Below, piece after piece: positions 37,513-45,663 of a stretch of 64,000 bases of DNA. The notes beneath the pieces are model-generated. The model was not told the DNA's origin and did no database searches. It was given only the letters and a program-made list of their open reading frames with translations. Both the position numbers and the translations under genes were made by a program. This DNA comes from Nitrosovibrio sp. Nv4 (GTDB lineage Bacteria > Pseudomonadota > Gammaproteobacteria > Burkholderiales > Nitrosomonadaceae), in assembly GCA_945860135.1 (NCBI GenBank), contig CAMAPK010000006.1, positions 26,482 to 90,481 of the forward strand, given 5' to 3'. Numbering within the stretch: the stretch's first letter is position 1; every line of letters starts with the position of its first letter.

Positions 37513-37540
37513 TTTTACAGCATAGCGCTAAACTGTAAAA
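37513..37540. promoter_or_regulatory. Dyad in the ATPase-adh divergent region
   Basis: TTTTACAG and CTGTAAAA form a perfect 8-bp inverted repeat separated by 12 bases, about 25 bp upstream of the alcohol dehydrogenase start and inside the 173-bp divergent promoter region. The symmetry fits a dimeric repressor or activator; it could serve either gene. The regulator is unknown. Confidence 0.4.
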
Positions 37541-37564
37541 AGAGCGGTCTCTTAACTAGCGAGT

Positions 37565-38557
37565 ATGCCCATGAAAGCCATGATCCTGGATATGCAGAAC
37601 CAGCCGTTGCGGCTGGGCGAACTGCCCCGGCCCACACCCGCAGATGATCAAATCCTGCTCAAGGTGCACGCCTGCGGCGTGTGCCGCACCGACCTGCACG
37701 TAATCGACGGCGATCTGCGGCAACCCAAACTGCCTCTCGTCCTCGGTCACGAAATCGTCGGTACCGTGGTGGAGAAAGGCGCGCAGGTGGAACGTTTTAC
37801 GCTAGGGCAGCGCGTGGGCGTACCGTGGCTCGGCCGCACCTGTGGTCATTGCCGCTATTGTGCGAGTGGCCGCGAAAACCTCTGCGATGCGGCAGAGTTC
37901 ACCGGCTATACCCTGGATGGCGGCTATGCCGAATTCGCGCTGGCCGATCAACGCTATTGCTTTTCCTTGCCGGACATATATTCCGATGCTGAAGTTGCAC
38001 CACTGCTGTGCGCCGGATTGATCGGCTACCGCGCGCTGGTCGTAGCCGGTGAAGCAAAACGGCTCGGCATTTACGGTTTCGGTGCGGCGGCGCATATCAT
38101 CGCGCAAGTGGCTCGCTGGCAGGGACGGGAAGTATTTGCCTTCACCAAGCCGGGTGATACGGAGGGGCAACGTTTTGCCCGCGAGCTGGGGGCTGTCTGG
38201 GCGGGAGACTCCACCGTGGCGCCGCCGCAGGAGATGGATGCCGCCATACTGTTCGCGCCGGTGGGCGCGCTGATACCGCAGGCGCTGCGCCACACTGCCA
38301 AGGGTGGCACGGTGGTGTGCGCCGGCATCCACATGAGCGCTGTTCCGGAATTTCCCTATGCCTTGCTGTGGGGAGAGCGCAGCGTGCGCTCCATTGCCAA
38401 TCTCACGCGCCGCGATGGCGAGGAATTTCTCGCCATCGCACCGCAGGCCGGAGTCAGAACTACGGTGGAAACTTTCCGCCTGGAAGCGGCCAACGCAGCC
38501 ATACAAAGCGTGCGCGCGGGCCAGGTGCAAGGTGCAGCCGTGCTGGTGATGGATTAA
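37565..38557 (+). CDS. Zinc-dependent alcohol dehydrogenase family protein
   Basis: 330-residue MDR-superfamily enzyme. Catalytic zinc ligands are in HACGVCRTDLHV near 36-47 and LGHEIVG near 60; the structural zinc loop CGHCRYCASGRENLC is near 92-106. The Rossmann part reads LGIYGFGAAAHIIAQVARW near 168, where the usual GXGXXG is GFGAAA. NAD(P) alcohol or aldehyde oxidoreductase activity is expected; substrate is unknown. Starts at 37565 or 37571 are both plausible. Similar enzymes occur in low-oxygen stress loci. Confidence 0.88.
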   Translation: MPMKAMILDMQNQPLRLGELPRPTPADDQILLKVHACGVCRTDLHVIDGDLRQPKLPLVLGHEIVGTVVEKGAQVERFTLGQRVGVPWLGRTCGHCRYCASGRENLCDAAEFTGYTLDGGYAEFALADQRYCFSLPDIYSDAEVAPLLCAGLIGYRALVVAGEAKRLGIYGFGAAAHIIAQVARWQGREVFAFTKPGDTEGQRFARELGAVWAGDSTVAPPQEMDAAILFAPVGALIPQALRHTAKGGTVVCAGIHMSAVPEFPYALLWGERSVRSIANLTRRDGEEFLAIAPQAGVRTTVETFRLEAANAAIQSVRAGQVQGAAVLVMD

Positions 38558-38581
38558 TCCGGAGTATCCCGCCGGGGGCGG

Positions 38582-39217
38582 TCACGGATGGCGCCGATAG
38601 CGCCCGATCAGTTCGACATGGGCAATGACGTGCCCTTGCATCGCTTTTTCCAGAATTGCCTTGGTCGGATGTTTCAGATTCGGCAGCAGGGTGTCCAGGG
38701 CATAGAGCTTGTGAAAATAGCGGTGCGTACCCACCGGCGGACACGGCCCGCCGTAGCCGGTGCGCTGCCAGTCGTTGAGTCCCTGCAAGGTTCCTGGCGG
38801 CAGATCTTTCGCCGCCACACCCTCGGCCAGCCCATTGGTATCAGGCGGAATGTTGTACAGCACCCAGTGCACCCAGGTCATTTTCGGCGCAGCCGGATCG
38901 GGCGCATCCGGATCATCGACGATCAACACCAGGCTTTTCGTGCCATCCGGCAGCTTGCTCCAGGAGAGTTCCGGGGAAATATCCCGGCCATCACAGGTGT
39001 GGTGCGCGGGAATCTCGGCGTTGTGGGAAAAAGATGTCGAGATGAGTGTCAGAGCCATTATTTTCTTCTCCTGCCCGCTTGGGGGTGATTTGGTCTCAGC
39101 CGCACCCGCAGAACTGCAGATGAGGACAGTTGCCAAGCATAGCACTGCGACCGGACGAATGAAACGAACCCAGCCATCGCGTTGCGCGCACCATTCAAGG
39201 TGAAATTCGGCGTTCAA
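38582..39217 (-). CDS. YbhB/YbcL-type PEBP (Raf kinase inhibitor-like) protein
   Basis: 211 residues from a TTG start. A hydrophobic, signal-like segment (VAVLCLATVLICSSAGAAE) precedes the PEBP domain (FSHNAEIPAHHTCDGRDISP, LVLIVDDPDAPDP, WVHWVLYNIP, GPCPPVGTHRYFHKLYALD). A second in-frame ATG at 39058 has a much better AGGAG and would give a 158-residue cytoplasmic form. Either the gene makes two forms or the upper start is not used. The ligand is unknown. It is convergent with the adh gene. Confidence 0.85.
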   Translation of the reverse strand: MNAEFHLEWCAQRDGWVRFIRPVAVLCLATVLICSSAGAAETKSPPSGQEKKIMALTLISTSFSHNAEIPAHHTCDGRDISPELSWSKLPDGTKSLVLIVDDPDAPDPAAPKMTWVHWVLYNIPPDTNGLAEGVAAKDLPPGTLQGLNDWQRTGYGGPCPPVGTHRYFHKLYALDTLLPNLKHPTKAILEKAMQGHVIAHVELIGRYRRHP

Positions 39218-39242
39218 TTATGAGACCACCCAATATGCAAGC

Positions 39243-39743
39243 TCAGGACACCGTGATGGACTTGGCCGGCTTGCCGCCAATCTTGGGCAAGCGCACGGTC
39301 ACTACCCCGTTCTTGTAGCTCGCTTCCGCCTTGTCCGTATCGACGTTGAGTGGCAGCGGAATGCTGCGCTGGAATGCCCCGTACGCACGCTCCATCAAGT
39401 GGTAACTGCTGTCGTGCGTTTCATGCGCAAAGCGCTTTTCGCCGGAGAGATGGAGCATGTTGCCGTCGAGCGTGATACGGCAGTCTTCCTTCTCCATCCC
39501 CGGCACTTCCACTCTCACCACCACCTCTTTCTCGGTTTCTTCCACTTCTCCTGCCAGCAGGCTCCAGCACGGAAACGAAGCCAGCGCAGGAGTCTGCGTC
39601 TGCTCCTCCTTGCTATGGGTGAAATGGGTAAGCGCATTGTTGCTGCGGTTCAGCAATTCGCGCCAGCCTTCCGACAGATGCTCCCACGTGCGACTGATCT
39701 CGCGGCTGATATGTTTTCCTGCTTCCTTCAACGAATCCAGCAT
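39243..39743 (-). CDS. Hsp20/alpha-crystallin small heat-shock protein (copy 2)
   Basis: 166 residues. Unlike the other two copies it has a longer helical N-terminus (SLKEAGKHISREISRTWEHL). The alpha-crystallin domain covers about 60-155 (VVVRVEVPGMEKEDCRITLD, GVVTVRLPKIGG) and ends KSITVS with an I-X-V tail. Expected to be a cytoplasmic holdase. GGAGGAG precedes the ATG. The 167-bp region upstream is shared with the divergent HhH-family gene. Confidence 0.9.
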   Translation of the reverse strand: MLDSLKEAGKHISREISRTWEHLSEGWRELLNRSNNALTHFTHSKEEQTQTPALASFPCWSLLAGEVEETEKEVVVRVEVPGMEKEDCRITLDGNMLHLSGEKRFAHETHDSSYHLMERAYGAFQRSIPLPLNVDTDKAEASYKNGVVTVRLPKIGGKPAKSITVS

Positions 39744-39910
39744 GATTTGATCTCCTCCAGTAATTGCAGCTAAAGTTAAAAAGTAATTCCCGACATTTTC
39801 ATAATAGATGAAATTTGGAGCTTGATATGTTTATCGGGCAGCAAGCTGGCGTAACATATCCCGCTGCCACGGGACTCCGCATTTCCCCGTCACCACGCAG
39901 GGAGTAAGAA

Positions 39911-40672
39911 ATGCACAACCCGCCAAGGCCGGAACCGCAACCATCCAAGGTTTCAGGAAGAGGCCATCTACCGAATGCGCCTGCGCTGGTGGCTGAACTG
40001 GGCGGCAATTACGCGACCGGACTCGGCATCAATCTTGATGCGCTGGACTCCACTGAGATCTACAAGTGGTTTATCGCTGCCGTGCTGTACGGCGCGCGTA
40101 TTCCGGAAACCATTGCCAGCCGTACCTGGCACGAGTTCGAAACGAGCGAGGTGCTGACGCCGCAGCGCATGCTCGATACCGGCTGGGACGGGCTGGTCGC
40201 CATGCTCGACCGGGGCCGCTATGTGCGCTACGACTACAAGACCGCCACCAAGCTGCTCGAAATCAGCCGCACCCTGCTCGAGCGCTATGGCGGCAACCTC
40301 AATACCCTGCATGCCGCCGCAGCCGACCCGGTTGATCTGGAACAGCGCATCATGGCTCTGGGCAAAGGGGTCGGCAAGGTAACGGCGGGGATTTTCCTGC
40401 GCGAGCTGCGCGGCAGATGGCAGAAAGCAGTTCCACCGCTGTCGCCGCTGGCCTTGATGGCAGCCCGTACCCTCGGCTTTATCCCAAACAGGATCGGCGA
40501 TGACCACGACCGGGCTCTTGCCTGGCTGCAGCATCTGTGGGGCGAACAGGGCATGACGGCGGCAAGTTTCCCCGATTTTGAGGCTGCGCTGGTGCGGCAA
40601 GGACTACGGCTGCGGCGGCGCGCCGCCCGGGGTTCCATGCGATCCGGCGCAACGGGTCTCGCTCCGGCATGA
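39911..40672 (+). CDS. HhH-GPD-like protein, probable degenerate DNA glycosylase fold
   Basis: 253 residues, all-helical. The helix-hairpin-helix MALGKGVGKVTAGIFLREL near 148-166 aligns with the endonuclease III motif and keeps a Lys. The following catalytic Asp segment (VDTHI-type) reads PPLSPLALMAAR, with no Asp, and no C-terminal Fe-S cysteines follow. The N-terminal part (YKWFIAAVLYGARIPETIAS) matches the glycosylase core. It may bind DNA without glycosylase activity, or act differently. The name is an inference from motif layout. Confidence 0.6.
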   Translation: MHNPPRPEPQPSKVSGRGHLPNAPALVAELGGNYATGLGINLDALDSTEIYKWFIAAVLYGARIPETIASRTWHEFETSEVLTPQRMLDTGWDGLVAMLDRGRYVRYDYKTATKLLEISRTLLERYGGNLNTLHAAAADPVDLEQRIMALGKGVGKVTAGIFLRELRGRWQKAVPPLSPLALMAARTLGFIPNRIGDDHDRALAWLQHLWGEQGMTAASFPDFEAALVRQGLRLRRRAARGSMRSGATGLAPA

Positions 40673-40691
40673 ACGCAGCACTGGCACTCTG

Positions 40692-40856
40692 TTACTTGCG
40701 ATGACCGAGCACCACGCCGGCTATTTCCACGCCCAACCCGAGGACAAGCAGAACCAAGCCTATCCAGGCGTTTTCCGGTGCCAGAAAAATCAGCATACCA
40801 CCCAGCACGAGCAACGAGATGGACAGGATACGTTTGCTGCGCGGATTCTTGATCAT
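40692..40856 (-). CDS. Small two-segment membrane protein
   Basis: 54 residues from ATG 40856 (73 if ATG 40913 is used). Two hydrophobic helices (ILSISLLVLGGMLIFLA and IGLVLLVLGLGVEIAGVVLG) are joined by PENAW, with a basic N-terminus, so it should sit in the inner membrane. No family was recognised. It is convergent with the HhH gene, ending 19 bp from it. Confidence 0.55.
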   Translation of the reverse strand: MIKNPRSKRILSISLLVLGGMLIFLAPENAWIGLVLLVLGLGVEIAGVVLGHRK

Positions 40857-40996
40857 GGACAGAACGACCCCGGGAACGAAGCATCTATAACAACTATAGA
40901 CCTGCATCCGCAAAAAGTCAGTGAATCAACTCGGTTGCCTTAACTGCTGCCCCGGCCAAGGCAGCAGCGTCATTCAGAAGCCTCTGCTTAACAGCA

Positions 40997-41428
40997 TCAG
41001 TCGATGACGAGTTTTCTGGCGGAAGAAGCGGCTTTCTTGGGCAGTGTCAGTTCCAGGATGCCGTCGCTATATTTGGCGCGGGATGCACCTTCGTCAATTT
41101 CGCTGCCGAGGGAAAAGCTGCGAAAGGCTTTACCGTAATAGCGCTCGGCACGCAGCACTTTTTCTCCTTCCTTTACTTCCTTTTCCTGCCGGGTTTCTGC
41201 GCTGATCGACACCTGATTGCCTTCGATGGAAACGTGGATGTCTTCCTTCTTCACCCCGGGAATTTCCGCGTGCACCGTGTATGCCTTGTCATCTTCCCTG
41301 ACATCCATCTTGATCAGGACTTCCTGCTTGCTTTCCATTTTCACCGGGCGAAAAAACCCCCTGAACACATCGTCAAACGGGTCCAGACTGGAAACCTGGA
41401 ATGGGTCGAAACGAGTCACGTTAGCCAT
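40997..41428 (-). CDS. Hsp20/alpha-crystallin small heat-shock protein (copy 3)
   Basis: 143 residues, close to copy 1 in layout (VTRFDPFQVSSLDPFDDVF arm; YTVHAEIPGVKKEDIHVSIE; LELTLPKKAASSARKLVID) but without its CX2C. Typical proteobacterial class A-like sHsp. AAGGAGA precedes the ATG. It is divergent from amrB across 255 bp, which must hold promoters for both; no CIRCE element was seen there. Confidence 0.92.
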   Translation of the reverse strand: MANVTRFDPFQVSSLDPFDDVFRGFFRPVKMESKQEVLIKMDVREDDKAYTVHAEIPGVKKEDIHVSIEGNQVSISAETRQEKEVKEGEKVLRAERYYGKAFRSFSLGSEIDEGASRAKYSDGILELTLPKKAASSARKLVID

Positions 41429-41683
41429 GTTCTTCTCCTTGGGTTAATCGGTTTGTTGGACGGACGATTCCGCCGACAGAAAGAAATATGGTGATAAGCC
41501 GCAAGATTTCAATAGCGGAATTTCCACAGGGCATTGTCCATGCATAAGTCGCTGCGATTCTCCGCCATCACACCATGCCGGGGTTGATGACCGACACTCA
41601 TCAATCCGCAATAATTTTTTTGCCGCCCTTGATTCTGCCCCGGCAATCCACATATCCACACCATCGCTTACAGAGAAACCGCT

Positions 41684-42484
41684 ATGTCCATTGCTCGTTC
41701 ACCTGCCGTCGCCGGTATGTTCTATCCTGCCGATGCGCGGCAGCTTGCCCACGAAGTGCAGCAGTTGCTGGCCGTAGCGCATCCTCATGCCCTGATCCCC
41801 AAGGCCCTGATCGTGCCGCACGCCGGCTACATCTATTCAGGAGCCATTGCTGCTACCGCTTATGCCACTCTGCGTCCCATTGCTGCGCACATCCGGCGCG
41901 TGGTGCTGCTCGGCCCCGCCCATCGTGTTGCGCTGCGCGGGCTGGCGTTGCCGGAAGCGGATGCCTTCGACACGCCGCTCGGACGGGTGATGCTGGATAT
42001 GGCGGCAGTACGCGCCATCGCCCATTTGCCGCAAGTCAGCGTCAGCGCGCAGGCGCATGCGCTGGAGCATGCGCTGGAAGTACAACTGCCATTCCTGCAA
42101 AGCATATTGCCGGATTTCACCCTGCTGCCACTGGCTGTCGGCATGGCTTCGGCCGAAGAAGTCGCCGAGGTACTGGATGCGCTGTGGGGCGGCGAAGAAA
42201 CATTGATCGTCATCAGTTCTGATCTCTCGCACTATCTGCCTTATGCCACCGCACAACGCGTGGATGGCGCGACCGTGCAATCCATCATGGATCTGCATCA
42301 GCCGATAGCACATGAATGCGCCTGCGGCGGCACACCCATCAGCGGCCTGATTATTGCCGCGCAGAAACACCACCTGACAGCGCACTTGCTCGATTTGCGC
42401 AACTCCGGCGATACCGCCGGTGCGCGCGACCGGGTGGTAGGTTATGCCGCATTCGCTTTCACCGAGGAGGAGCATGGCAACTGA
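41684..42484 (+). CDS. amrB: AmmeMemoRadiSam system protein B (MEMO1 family)
   Basis: 266 residues of the MEMO/extradiol-dioxygenase-like fold: RSPAVAGMFYPADARQL at the start, IVPHAGYIYSGAIAATAY near 46-63, RVVLLGPAHRVALRGLALP near 74, EHALEVQLPFLQ near 128 and SSDLSHYL near 178. Biochemical function is unsettled for bacteria. It is first of amrB-amrA-amrS, with overlapping starts indicating co-translation. A predicted promoter should lie in 41429-41683. Confidence 0.92.
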   Translation: MSIARSPAVAGMFYPADARQLAHEVQQLLAVAHPHALIPKALIVPHAGYIYSGAIAATAYATLRPIAAHIRRVVLLGPAHRVALRGLALPEADAFDTPLGRVMLDMAAVRAIAHLPQVSVSAQAHALEHALEVQLPFLQSILPDFTLLPLAVGMASAEEVAEVLDALWGGEETLIVISSDLSHYLPYATAQRVDGATVQSIMDLHQPIAHECACGGTPISGLIIAAQKHHLTAHLLDLRNSGDTAGARDRVVGYAAFAFTEEEHGN

Positions 42485-43049
42485 TCAGGGGAAAACATTG
42501 TTGTCGATAGCGCGTGCGGCGATCGCACAGGTTTTGCACGCGCCGCATGCGGCGGCGAATGAAAGCGCAGCGTGGCTGGCTGAACCCGGTGCGAGTTTCA
42601 TCACCCTCACTCAGTCTGGCGAGTTGCGCGGCTGCATCGGTACGCTGCAAGCGCACCGGCCATTGCTTATCGACGTCAAAAGCAATGCCGTGTCCGCCGC
42701 GCTGCACGATCCGCGCTTCCTGCCGCTTACGCTGAAAGAATTTATCACGGTGCAAGTAGAAGTCTCGCTGCTCACCGCACCGCAGCCGCTGGCTTTTGCC
42801 GATGAAACAGATGCGCTGGCGCAATTGCGCCCCGGCCTCGACGGGGTTGTATTCGAATATGGCCGCCATCGCAGCACTTTTCTGCCGCAGGTATGGGAGA
42901 GCCTCGCGCAACCGCCCCTGTTTCTTGCTATGCTGAAACGCAAGGCCGGACTGCCCGATAACTTCTGGGCCGAGAACGTGAAACTGTCGCGCTATACCGT
43001 GACGAAATGGCGTGAAACTGACTTAGACGAGGAATCCTGCAATGGATGA
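42474..43049 (+). CDS. amrA: AmmeMemoRadiSam system protein A (AMMECR1 family)
   Basis: 191 residues with AMMECR1 hallmarks: FITLTQSGELRGCIGTLQA near 41 and ALHDPRFLPLTLKEF near 74, followed by EVSLLTAP and a conserved C-terminal KRKAGLP. ATG 42474 lies ten bases before the amrB stop and has GAGGAG just upstream, so it is preferred over ATG 42444. Function is unknown; the family is conserved from archaea to humans. It overlaps amrS by 8 bp. Confidence 0.92.
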   Translation: MATDQGKTLLSIARAAIAQVLHAPHAAANESAAWLAEPGASFITLTQSGELRGCIGTLQAHRPLLIDVKSNAVSAALHDPRFLPLTLKEFITVQVEVSLLTAPQPLAFADETDALAQLRPGLDGVVFEYGRHRSTFLPQVWESLAQPPLFLAMLKRKAGLPDNFWAENVKLSRYTVTKWRETDLDEESCNG

Positions 43050-44139
43050 ACCGATCAGCATCGCCGAACAGCATCCCGCCCGGTACTGGCATCGGCTGGA
43101 TGACGGCCGCATCCAGTGTGACCTGTGTCCGCGCGACTGCAAGCTGCATGAAGGGCAACGCGGCGCATGCTTCGTGCGCGGACGGGTCGGCGATGCAATG
43201 GTGCTCACCACTTATGGACGGTCTTCCGGATTCTGCGTCGACCCGATCGAGAAAAAACCGCTCAACCATTTCTATCCCGGCAGCAGCATCCTGTCGTTCG
43301 GCACGGCAGGCTGCAATCTCGCCTGCAAGTTTTGCCAGAACTGGGACATTTCCAAATCGCGCAGCTTCGACAAGCTCGCCGACCAGGCCAGTCCGGAAGC
43401 CATCGCGCGCCGTGCGGCGGAACTGGGCTGCAAGAGCGTCGCTTTCACCTACAACGACCCGGTGATTTTCGCCGAATATGCGATGGACGTAGCCGATGCC
43501 TGTCACGCGCTCGGCATCAAGGCAGTGGCAGTCACGGCAGGCTATATCCACGAGCAGCCGCGGCGCGATTTGTTCGCTAAAATGGATGCCGCCAATGTTG
43601 ACCTCAAGGCGTTCACCGATGAATTCTATGTCAAGCAGACCGGCTCTCACCTGCAGCCAGTGCTGGATACGCTGAAATATCTGCACCAGGAAACCGAGGT
43701 CTGGGTGGAGATCACCACGCTGCTGATCCCCGGCCTCAATGATTCGGCAGATGAGATAAGCAGAATGAGCGCATGGATCGCCAGGGAACTCGGCGTGGAC
43801 GTGCCGCTGCACTTTTCTGCTTTCCATCCCGACTACAAGATGACCAACATTCCCGCCACCCCGGTAGAAACGCTGATACAGGCGCGGCAGATCGCGCAAG
43901 CGGCAGGACTGCGCTATGTCTATACTGGTAATGTGCATAACCGCGAGGGGGATACCACCTGCTGCCCCTCGTGCAACAGTGCCCTGATCGTGCGCGACTG
44001 GTATGAAATCGAACAATACCGCCTCACGCCCGACGGTCACTGTCCGGATTGCAATACCCGCATCGCTGGACATTTTGCCAAATCTGCGGGGCAGTTTGGC
44101 AGGCGGCGGATTCCTGTCGTGATGGGAGGCACAGCATGA
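43042..44139 (+). CDS. amrS: AmmeMemoRadiSam system radical SAM enzyme
   Basis: 365 residues. N-terminal ARYWHRLDDGRIQCDLCPRDC is the family opening; the radical SAM cluster site is CNLACKFC near 90-97 with NWDISK after it; GFCVDPIEKKPLNHFYPGS precedes it. The C-terminus carries extra cysteines (CCPSCNSALIV, CPDCNTRIAG) forming a zinc-ribbon-like end. It is probably a PflA-like activase or a modifying enzyme; the partner protein is unknown. Its stop overlaps the hydrolase start as ATGA. Confidence 0.93.
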   Translation: MDEPISIAEQHPARYWHRLDDGRIQCDLCPRDCKLHEGQRGACFVRGRVGDAMVLTTYGRSSGFCVDPIEKKPLNHFYPGSSILSFGTAGCNLACKFCQNWDISKSRSFDKLADQASPEAIARRAAELGCKSVAFTYNDPVIFAEYAMDVADACHALGIKAVAVTAGYIHEQPRRDLFAKMDAANVDLKAFTDEFYVKQTGSHLQPVLDTLKYLHQETEVWVEITTLLIPGLNDSADEISRMSAWIARELGVDVPLHFSAFHPDYKMTNIPATPVETLIQARQIAQAAGLRYVYTGNVHNREGDTTCCPSCNSALIVRDWYEIEQYRLTPDGHCPDCNTRIAGHFAKSAGQFGRRRIPVVMGGTA

Positions 44140-44762
44140 GCAGCGTACATATTCCAGCAGGGCCGATCGAACTCGACGGCGAACTGGTATTGCCGCCATC
44201 CGCAACCGGGGTGGTACTGTTCGCGCACGGCAGCGGCAGCAGCCGCTTCAGTCCGCGCAACACTTTTGTTGCCGAAGTGCTGCAACAACATGGTATCGGC
44301 ACCCTGCTATTCGACTTGCTGACACGCGCGGAGGATCAGGATTATGCCACGCGCTTTGATATTGACCTGCTGACGCGCCGTCTGCTGGCTGCCACTGCCT
44401 GGCTGCAGGCCAACCCGCAGACGCAAACCTTGCATGTTGGTTATTTCGGTGCCAGCACCGGTGCAGCAGCGGCATTGCAGGCCGCGGCAGCAATGGGCAA
44501 CAAGATCGCCGCCGTGGTATCGCGCGGCGGCCGTCCTGATCTGGCTGGAGAAACCGCCTTGAGCCAGGTGACTGCGCCGACTCTGCTCATCGTCGGCAGC
44601 GCGGACTACGGCGTGATCGAGCTGAACCAGCAAGCCCATGCGCTGCTGCGCTGCGAAAAGAAACTGACTCTGATTCCCGATGCGACCCATTTATTCGAAG
44701 AACCCGGCACGCTGGGACAGGCTGCGCGCAGTGCCGCCAACTGGTTTGCGCAGCATTTATGA
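44136..44762 (+). CDS. Alpha/beta hydrolase (dienelactone-hydrolase-like)
   Basis: 208 residues. VVLFAHGSGSSRFSPRN near 25 is the oxyanion loop, HVGYFGASTGAAAALQA near 98-114 holds the nucleophile elbow GASTG (Ser), Asp is likely in LIVGSADYGVIELN and His in PDATHLFEEPG. ATG 44136 overlaps the amrS stop, so it is the fourth gene of the amr operon. Similar hydrolases often carry an N-terminal phosphoribosyltransferase domain; here it is absent. Substrate is unknown. Confidence 0.85.
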   Translation: MSSVHIPAGPIELDGELVLPPSATGVVLFAHGSGSSRFSPRNTFVAEVLQQHGIGTLLFDLLTRAEDQDYATRFDIDLLTRRLLAATAWLQANPQTQTLHVGYFGASTGAAAALQAAAAMGNKIAAVVSRGGRPDLAGETALSQVTAPTLLIVGSADYGVIELNQQAHALLRCEKKLTLIPDATHLFEEPGTLGQAARSAANWFAQHL

Positions 44763-45566
44763 TTATTCTGTAATACTTGCGTTCTGCCGCACCCGCTCGA
44801 AGAAACACACTGCCGCCGCTGCCGCCGCATTCAAGGATTCCGTGCCGCCCGGCATGGGAATGCTGACTTGCTCGCTGGCCACCTGCAGCACCGCCGCTGA
44901 CAGACCCGCCCCCTCGTTACCGAACACGAATGCCACCGATCCGCTCAAGCGGGTTTGATAAAGGCTGGTTTTCGCCTGCAGCGTAGTGGCGATCACCTTG
45001 CCGTTGAATTCCCGCGCCACTTCTGCCAGATCGGATTGCTCGTGGAGGCGCAACTGGAAATGCGCTCCCATCGCGGCGCGCAGCGTCTTGGGCGACCAGG
45101 CATCGGCGCAACCGGCAGACAGATAGACGTCGCTGGCACCGGCAGCAGCGGCAGAGCGCAGAATGGAACCAACATTGCCGGGGTCCTGGATGGTTTCAAG
45201 CAGCACGCTGAAACTCCCGTCCTGGTGTACGCGGATGACATCGTGCGTGGGAATGGCTATCAACGCCATGATGCCGCCGGGGGTCTTGACCGGAGAGACT
45301 GCGCGGAACAAGACATCGCTCAGCACCACCATCGGCACCGCCTGCTCCGTTGCCAGTTGCGCCAGCAGGTGGTTTATTTCTGCATCATCCCCCGCCGATT
45401 CACTGATGATCAGGTTTTGCGGCAATCCCAGCGCTGCACGATAGGCGGTGATCAGATGCGCGCCGTCCAGCAGCGTCAACCCGCTGGTTCTGCGCTGCAC
45501 AGCCGATTCCGTCAGCTTGATGAGTTGCTTGAATAAAGGATTTTCACGAGAGCTGATGGATTTCAC
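44763..45566 (-). CDS. SpoU/TrmH-family RNA 2'-O-methyltransferase
   Basis: 267 residues. The knotted SPOUT domain shows all three motifs: DPGNVGSILRSAAAAGASDV near 127, VFGNEGAGLSAAVL near 211 and IPMPGGTESLNAAAAAAV near 233. The N-terminal part (SSRENPLFKQLIKL) is an RNA-binding substrate domain of the RlmB/TrmH group. The exact RNA target (23S rRNA or tRNA) is uncertain. The stop is directly adjacent to the stop of the convergent hydrolase, with no gap. Confidence 0.9.
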   Translation of the reverse strand: MKSISSRENPLFKQLIKLTESAVQRRTSGLTLLDGAHLITAYRAALGLPQNLIISESAGDDAEINHLLAQLATEQAVPMVVLSDVLFRAVSPVKTPGGIMALIAIPTHDVIRVHQDGSFSVLLETIQDPGNVGSILRSAAAAGASDVYLSAGCADAWSPKTLRAAMGAHFQLRLHEQSDLAEVAREFNGKVIATTLQAKTSLYQTRLSGSVAFVFGNEGAGLSAAVLQVASEQVSIPMPGGTESLNAAAAAAVCFFERVRQNASITE

Positions 45567-45663
45567 GGGTCACCCGGCCAGGCCGATTTCTCAGAATACT
45601 CGCTGTTATACGCAGGGCGCATCATCTTGTCCATGCAGCATCACTGCTGAAATGGAATTGGCA

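Noticed and set aside
42928..44205. Minus-strand 425-codon frame
   Set aside because: Antisense shadow of amrS, which has an intact radical SAM motif on the other strand.
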